A DNA stretch of 64,000 nt, from positions 1,550,001 to 1,614,000 of the forward strand of contig BDSL01000003.1 in assembly GCA_003116995.1 (NCBI GenBank), in the 5' to 3' direction. Below the pieces are notes generated by a model. The model worked only from the letters and a program-made list of their open reading frames with translations, was not told the origin of the DNA and did not search any database. The stretch comes from Yamagishiella unicocca (Eukaryota; Chlorophyta; Chlorophyceae; Chlamydomonadales; Volvocaceae). Shown piece after piece: positions 57,950 to 64,000 of the stretch (position 1 is its first letter; every line of letters starts with the position of its first letter). The position numbers and the translations under genes are program-made.

Positions 57950-58892
57950 TAATTTGTAAAGTTTGCTGGATGCGAAATGGACCTGGCTGCTGTAGTTCCT
58001 CCGTACATCGCCGGGTGCCCACAGACTTTGGCCCGGTTACCTGCAGAGGGCGGGGAAGAGGTAACTAACCAGGGCTCAACCAGGATACGTAACCCCTGTT
58101 TGGACTGCCATAGGCCAGTGATTTATTATTGATATCGGCTTGCTGGGCGGGTATCTCCGTCACGAATAGCTATCTATGCATGGTGGCCTTACTCCCTGCT
58201 GCGTGTGCATCTACTTTTCGTCCACCGATTATTGTGGTCATTGTGACGGGCTTTTACCAGCAGCTGTAGTCGCTGTATGTGGCCAAGTGAAGGATGGTGC
58301 GTGCAGACCGATAAGCCACTGTGCGTGTTGCTCCACATGTTAGCTGGTTGTGGGGGGGCGTCCTACCTCACAAGATATATAGCTTTGCTTGCCCCGGAGC
58401 TCGCTGTTTGTGCTGCTGCTGCCTACATATCTCCCTTACTTGCCACTTATGTCGGGTCATAATGAAATTTCGCGTCGGATAGCTACCTGGGGAACCGGCG
58501 GTAGGCAAGGCAGCGTGTATTATTGGCCGCTCCACTTATTTTTTTTGTTGTAACGGTTACAGTAGTGGGTTCCAGACCAAGAGGTAGAACCATCGGGCGC
58601 ATCGCCTGACACTGAACAAGACGGAGGAAACAAAAACCGACATGCACCGAAACAAAGGCAAACCACCAGAACACCAAATTGACAGGCCATAGGCATACAG
58701 AGCAGCAGCCAGCACCCCAGGGGGAATTTGCACTAGAGGCTCCCCTATCAGGAACTCCACTTATAATGAGCTTAGTGCCAAGGGGCTTGTTTGCAAACTT
58801 AATCGCTGTGGTTTTGTGCGATTCAGTATCGTCGGGTATGTATTGTTTGTGTTCATACAGCCTTACACTGTATACCGGCAGTCCAAACAGGG

Positions 58893-59215
58893 GTTACCCT
58901 GGCTGGGCGACCCCCAGTTACCCTGGGCGACCCCTGGTTACCCTGCTGGGCGACCCCCAGTTACCTCGGGCAACCCCGGGTTACCCTGGGTGAGCCCCAG
59001 TTGCCCCGGGCGACCCCCAGTTACCCTGAGCGACCCCCAGTTACCCTGGGCGACCCCGGTTACCCTTGGCGACCCCTGGTTACCCCAGGTGAATCCAGAT
59101 AACCCTGTGCAACCCGGTTACCCCCCATGAATCCCAGTTACACCAGGCAAACCCCAGTTACCCCCGGTGAACCCCGGTTACCCTGGGTGAACCCCACCGG
59201 TTACCGAGATTAGGC
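58893..59215 (+). repeat. GTTACCCTGGGCGACCCCCA minisatellite
   Basis: About 15 imperfect 19-22 bp units. The first units are nearly perfect and the later ones diverge (GTGAACCCC, GCAAACCCC). Confidence 0.92.
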
Positions 59216-60503
59216 CGTGGGGTAATACCCTGGTTACCAGGGTTAGGGTACCGGGTCCCATGGAAACATGTAAGTCATCAAGCATGTTCGAGATGGACAT
59301 CTGCTGCATCCAAGGATGAGGCCATGGACATGGGCCCATACCGGCCCCTCTTCTTGTTCTACCTGGGTTCCTTCACCTGGGCTTGCTTGAGGACACTGTA
59401 ACATCTTATTATATGGTGCAGAAGCAGTCGTGCTGCTGAGGTACGCTGGGTTGCAGGTTTATGGGGGTCCCTTGGCACAACCTGCACACCCGCTCACCGC
59501 CTGCTACCCCCATAGGTTAGGGGTTTCATGACACTGATGGGGCCTTGACTAGCGTATTACTAGCATACCTACCTTGGGTGACTCTCTTTTACACCTTAAC
59601 TGGGACAACACCATAATGTGTAGCATCAGGGCTCAAACTTTTTGGACCAAAACGGACCCATGAAGATGACATCGTTGTGTATGTACACATATGTCTACGT
59701 ACCCATGCATCGTGATGTCACACAAAAAATTACGAAGATTACGACAAGTTCGTAGTGTTCTGACGACAAAAACGACAACTTTTGCGCACTCTGTCGTATG
59801 AAACGCGACACCGCTAACCTCGATACCATTCGGTGACCTTTCAAATATACAATTCTTTCTCTTTGGTGGTTTCTATATATAGTTGGCTGGCCGATTGCAT
59901 GACTTTCATTCGAAACGAGTTATGGTAACTTAGGCGTCGCTCCTTACTCGCTTACTTTCACCGTGGCTCAGTCTCAGCAGGCTAGCCACTAATCATGGCC
60001 TGGTAGTAAGAAGGCACGGCAGCGTTTGCAAACCCGTTCGTAAACACAACATAACTTGCTCCTAGTTCCACTTATAGCTTCTGCAGTTCGCTACCGCTGG
60101 CGGTGATAAGGGTCCGCGCTCGACATCCACGTACAATAATAGTTAGATAAGTAAATGAATGTGCACATATACTACTGCAACTGGAGGTGCAGTCCGTCGG
60201 CACTACTGGCCTACCTGCGAGCAAGGAAGCTGCACGCCGTAGCGGGCCCCTTCATGCATGAAGGTATTTCGCTAGATAGCTGCTGAGATTCGCGTTGAAG
60301 TAGCGGAGACCACAACTAGGAGGGGGGCTTCTGCTTGACTTACTTGTTGAGTTCTGGGCGAGCGAGGGGCTGCATTCTTGGTCTGTATGTGGCTATGGTG
60401 TATTGCTGATAGGGGGACCATTTAGGTTAGTTCCCCCTGGGTTGTTGCTTTGATGCCGTTAGTTGTTTGTTCTCTGGGCCCTTTGTTGGTCGGGGTTTCT
60501 GGT

Positions 60504-60673
60504 CACATTGTCGTGTTCCACAGCGACAATGTGGCGTGGGCCTTCGCGATATATATGAGGTGGATTGGTACTGGTGGCGCGAGCGTATATGGTGTACTGA
60601 TGCCCTGCCTCACCGCCCCGCCCCCTTAACACATGCCAGGCCAAGTGCCGGCGTACTGTAATAATAATAATAA
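60504..60673 (+). mobile_element. SINE-like element with 25-bp target-site duplication
   Basis: 170 bp between two 25-bp direct repeats (60479-60503 and 60674-60698, one mismatch, core GTTGGTCGGGGTTTCTGGT). It starts with a perfect hairpin, CACATTGTCG ... CGACAATGTG, and ends in (TAA)n directly at the second repeat. A 3' triplet tail plus long duplication is typical of LINE-mobilised SINEs. Confidence 0.75.
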
Positions 60674-63600
60674 CCCTTCGTTGGTCGGGGTTTCTGGTGA
60701 TTTGACTTACCTCGGTCGATTAATTTGTTCTTATTTCTGTGTCCCTTTCAGTGTCAGCAGCAGGCGATGCCCGCCGATGGCTTTATTTACCATACGATCT
60801 GGGGTCGCTGTAACAGCTATGTGAAGCGACGAATGACGGAGTGCATATGTATGTGTATGCTGCGCAGCACGTATGGCCCTATCTACCAAACTATGTATGT
60901 TTGGTACGTAGGGCCACATATAGTTCCATTTATTTCACGTTTCAAATGATTATCCGTGTGCATGTATGATGAAACGAAGCAAAGTACACCCTCGATCGAA
61001 ATAATGTATCCTCATCAGGGCATCATCACCTATGCACCATGCACCCACGCGCACGCACGCAACATACACGGCGGGACCGACGTAAAGCTAGTCGAGCAAT
61101 CAGTAGATAGGTATTTTATGCTACTGTTAGCCGCCGCTGCCGCCGCTGCAGCGCCGCCTCCATCAATTGACATCATTTTTTATGTTTTGCTTGCAGACAC
61201 TACTACATACGAGGCCATACATCCAAGTGGGACGAGCGAGCAATGAAGTAAGCCAGCCGTGCAGGTATCCAATAATGGAGAACGCGGATGTGTATATGTA
61301 TGCACCGTATGCATATATTCGTTAATAAGGGTAGGAAAACTCGCATGCGTGTGGCGCCCGCTGATTTATTTTATAAGGATAAGGTGGTACCTTAGATAGC
61401 TACGTATGTAGTGTCCGCAAGCCGGGGCAAGTTCAGGACAAGAGGAGGCAGGGGCCCATACCAAGCAAGCACGCCTGCCCGGACGGAGGTTCGATATATA
61501 AGCCAGCAGCTAGCGCGAGCGAGCAGCAGCCAGCAGACGCCCCGAAATAAAGGCGCAAGGGAAAACATCAATGATCCCCGCCGCACGCGCCCAAGTAAGA
61601 TTGCGGGGCCCAGACGAAAACCCAGGCTAAAAACGGTGCGTGGGACCAAGCAATCAGCCCTACCACACCGACCGATGGATGGGCTGCTGTGGACGGAGAC
61701 CTGCAGCGGCTCATCAGGTAGGGCGCAACCCGCTCGCGGAAAAACGCCCCACCCAAAACGGTGCGTGGCCAGCAAAGAAAACTTAAGCACAACACGGAGC
61801 AGGCAGCAGGCAGTTCCAACAAATAAACGAAGGCCAAGAAGACGCGGGCAGAAGGCACCCCACGCATCCAGGCACTCCCACCAACATGGTCGCGGATGGA
61901 TGTATGGACAACAAAAATAACTACGCAGCAGGCGGAGCAAACGAACCGCACGGAAGATAGAAAAACCAAAAACCGCCCCGCCGCCGGGACCGGACGGCGC
62001 CAGCAGGCAGCAGGTAGGCGGACAAGCAGCTGATGACGCGCTGCTGACGTACGGTAGGTCCGAAGATGATTATTACGCACTAAGGGAGGCATCTTCGAGA
62101 GGTGTCCAGGAGCCGCTCAGGCCCCACCTCCAGGGCAGCCAGGGTTTAGCCAACATACAGCCGCACGCACGTACGCCAAGCGACCAGCAACTACACACAC
62201 GGAGGGGCGGGTGGGGGCCCCCGGGATAGCACCTACCCCACCTGCGCTGGTCCGCAACATGCCTAGCCTATCTCGCTGACATCATACCTTTCTACTATCT
62301 AATCGCATCTACGTGCGTTCTATCTGTGAGTAAGCGAGTTGTTGTAAATAAATGATAATAATAGAGGCACACAGTAGCTAACTTACTTGGTTTTAAATAA
62401 CGTGACTTAGTTTCTTCATTACTTAATTGCTTACGTACCCCACCAAATTAGAAGGCGTATAAGAGTGGTGTTAGTAGATATATAGCCGTCATAGGATTCC
62501 TTCAATCATTATCCATGCGGGCACCTGCTGTCTATCTTATGCATGCTCGTACTATTACTTGGCCCAGTACATACATGCATTTATCGACGATTGATGCACG
62601 CATGCAGGTACCTATCGATATGCTTCATCACGAGGCATTCGTTGGTGAATCTTCAAGTCGGCGAATGAAGTAAGTGAATAGGGTACTAATAAGTAAATCA
62701 GATACGTAGGTAAGTAAGTTAGGAAACTAAAAAAGGTATGTATGTATGTAAGGACGGAGGTACGGATGGACGGACGTACAGGCGGGACGAAGGTAGCCTA
62801 TATCTATCTACGTATGCGTAGGCATCATCATCGGGCAGGCAGGAAGTACAGTAAGGGACACATACATGCATATAGCGGGAGATAGCGTATGCCGTGGGTA
62901 TGGGTATGGGTATGGGTACGGACGTAGTAGTAAGTGATTTTCAATAAATATAGCACGCACGCAGCAGGAGCAGCAGCGAGCTAAATAGGTAGTAACAAAG
63001 CTGCTGCAGCATAACCTGCGCTGCTGCTGCCTCCCTACCTGGTGACGTACGAGGCTGCTGCAGAGCAAAGCAAATCATTGCCATGGAGGTCCGGGTCGGT
63101 CATTCGTGTTTTTCGTGTAATATTGCGTGCGTGGAGGGATTTGCAGCAGGTAGGATACTGGGGGAAAAAATACGGAGGCCGGCCGTGCTGCCTGCTGCTG
63201 CGTGCGGCTGGGGCTTGCTAACTGCTGTGTAGGGTGACCGCTTAACACAGCGGTAATAATTTGCATGGAAGATGGTTGAGTGAGCGGGGGCGGCAGGGTT
63301 TCTTTGGATGCGTTCAGCGAGATTACTATTGCATTGAATGTGGTGACGATATTATTATTATGGAGGACGTACAGTGTGGGAGCGTAATAATCGATAGATA
63401 GATAGGCAGGTAGGCTGATGGCATTATATGTAGCGTGTTTATATGTATTAATACCATGGCCGGCATATGCATGTATGTATATATGTATGTGCGTGAAATA
63501 ATCTTTATTATTACACGCATCTTTATTATCTTTATTATTCAGTATATGAAATAATATTGCCGGACGTCAAAGCACCAAAGCGGTTTGTAGTTATGTATGT

Positions 63601-64000
63601 ATGACGCACGCACGCCTTGATTGAGGAATAATGTAAGAACGGCGGCACATAAACTCGCTTCCCGCCGCCGAACAATGGAAGCTATCCATGAAATAATCCA
63701 GCTAGCCTTACTTCTTACAGCGTTACCGCAGTGATTACGGCAATCGCCGCCAGTGAACGAAACAGCTGACATTATTTGCTTTTGTATGTACGTGTCCTGC
63801 TGAACGTAAGCGTTTTTTCCCATTGATTGATACATATATACAAGGAGCCTCGGACGGAATCCATCTGATGAACGGTGGCAGGAGCACTATATATACTGTA
63901 GTTACAACGACGCCAGGTACCGCCGGGCCAGGTACTCGCTCTGGCGTGAAAAAAACGTGATCATAATAAACATACGGTGTATGCTATGTATGGATCCATA

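Larger units (their letters stand above)
56077..64000. other. About 8 kb with no recognised gene
   Basis: GC content drops and TATG, AAT, CTG and GCAC microsatellites are scattered through it. Longer open frames (for example 61411-61920) lack coding signatures. Distinct features are a GTTACC-rich zone (57640-59260), a SINE-like insertion (60504-60673) and a related tail at 57340-57445. It could be intergenic or subtelomeric/heterochromatic sequence. Confidence 0.55.

Noticed and set aside
61411..61920. 169-codon plus-strand frame
   Set aside because: It starts at a GTG, has a purine-biased composition and no domain or splice context.

Overview
The window looks like nuclear DNA of a chlorophycean green alga (Chlamydomonadales/volvocine-like). 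It is very GC-rich and gene-dense. Genes are split into many short exons with GT-AG introns full of minisatellites. Several genes are followed by TGTAA, the usual green-algal polyadenylation signal. A thioredoxin h, the exocyst subunit SEC3 and the GINS subunit SLD5 all read as green-lineage homologues. I built the exon models by hand from splice sites, reading phase and family knowledge. The phases of every multi-exon model close, but no RNA data were available.

Layout, left to right. 1-1056: pieces of a dispersed repeat. 1057-2435 (+): last three exons of a GNAT acetyltransferase. 2933-9354 (+): a LINE retrotransposon with both ORFs open. 9481-10330 (+): thioredoxin h. 11414-24870 (-): SEC3/EXOC1, 23 exons. 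25175-28405 (+): an unrecognised protein with one C-terminal membrane segment, divergent from SEC3. 30375-33952 (-): a SWIM plus RING ubiquitin ligase. 34325-44922 (+): a TCERG1/PRP40C-like protein with two WW domains and several FF domains, 16 exons. 46033-48026 (-): SLD5. 48043-48373 (+): a small tentative gene. 49998-51396 (+): a small multi-pass membrane protein. 52271-56076 (+): an F-box plus LysM protein. 56077-64000: no gene recognised; GC content falls, with minisatellites and a SINE-like insertion.

The genes do not form a pathway. They are housekeeping functions (redox, exocytosis, ubiquitin ligation, transcription/splicing coupling, replication) in alternating orientation with short shared promoters and convergent 3' ends.

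The most interesting signal lies in the introns. A short mobile element with one constant end (TCGAGGGAAACCCGTGG, or its reverse complement) and a variable other end recurs many times. Several copies have target-site duplications of 11-19 bp. Three such copies sit within 21 bp of a splice site, and in two of them the duplication covers the exon-intron junction and so copies the donor or acceptor. A related end motif occurs about two dozen times, nearly always in introns. This looks like an introner-like or intron-tolerant short retroposon family, dispersed by target-primed insertion and helping to build the introns.
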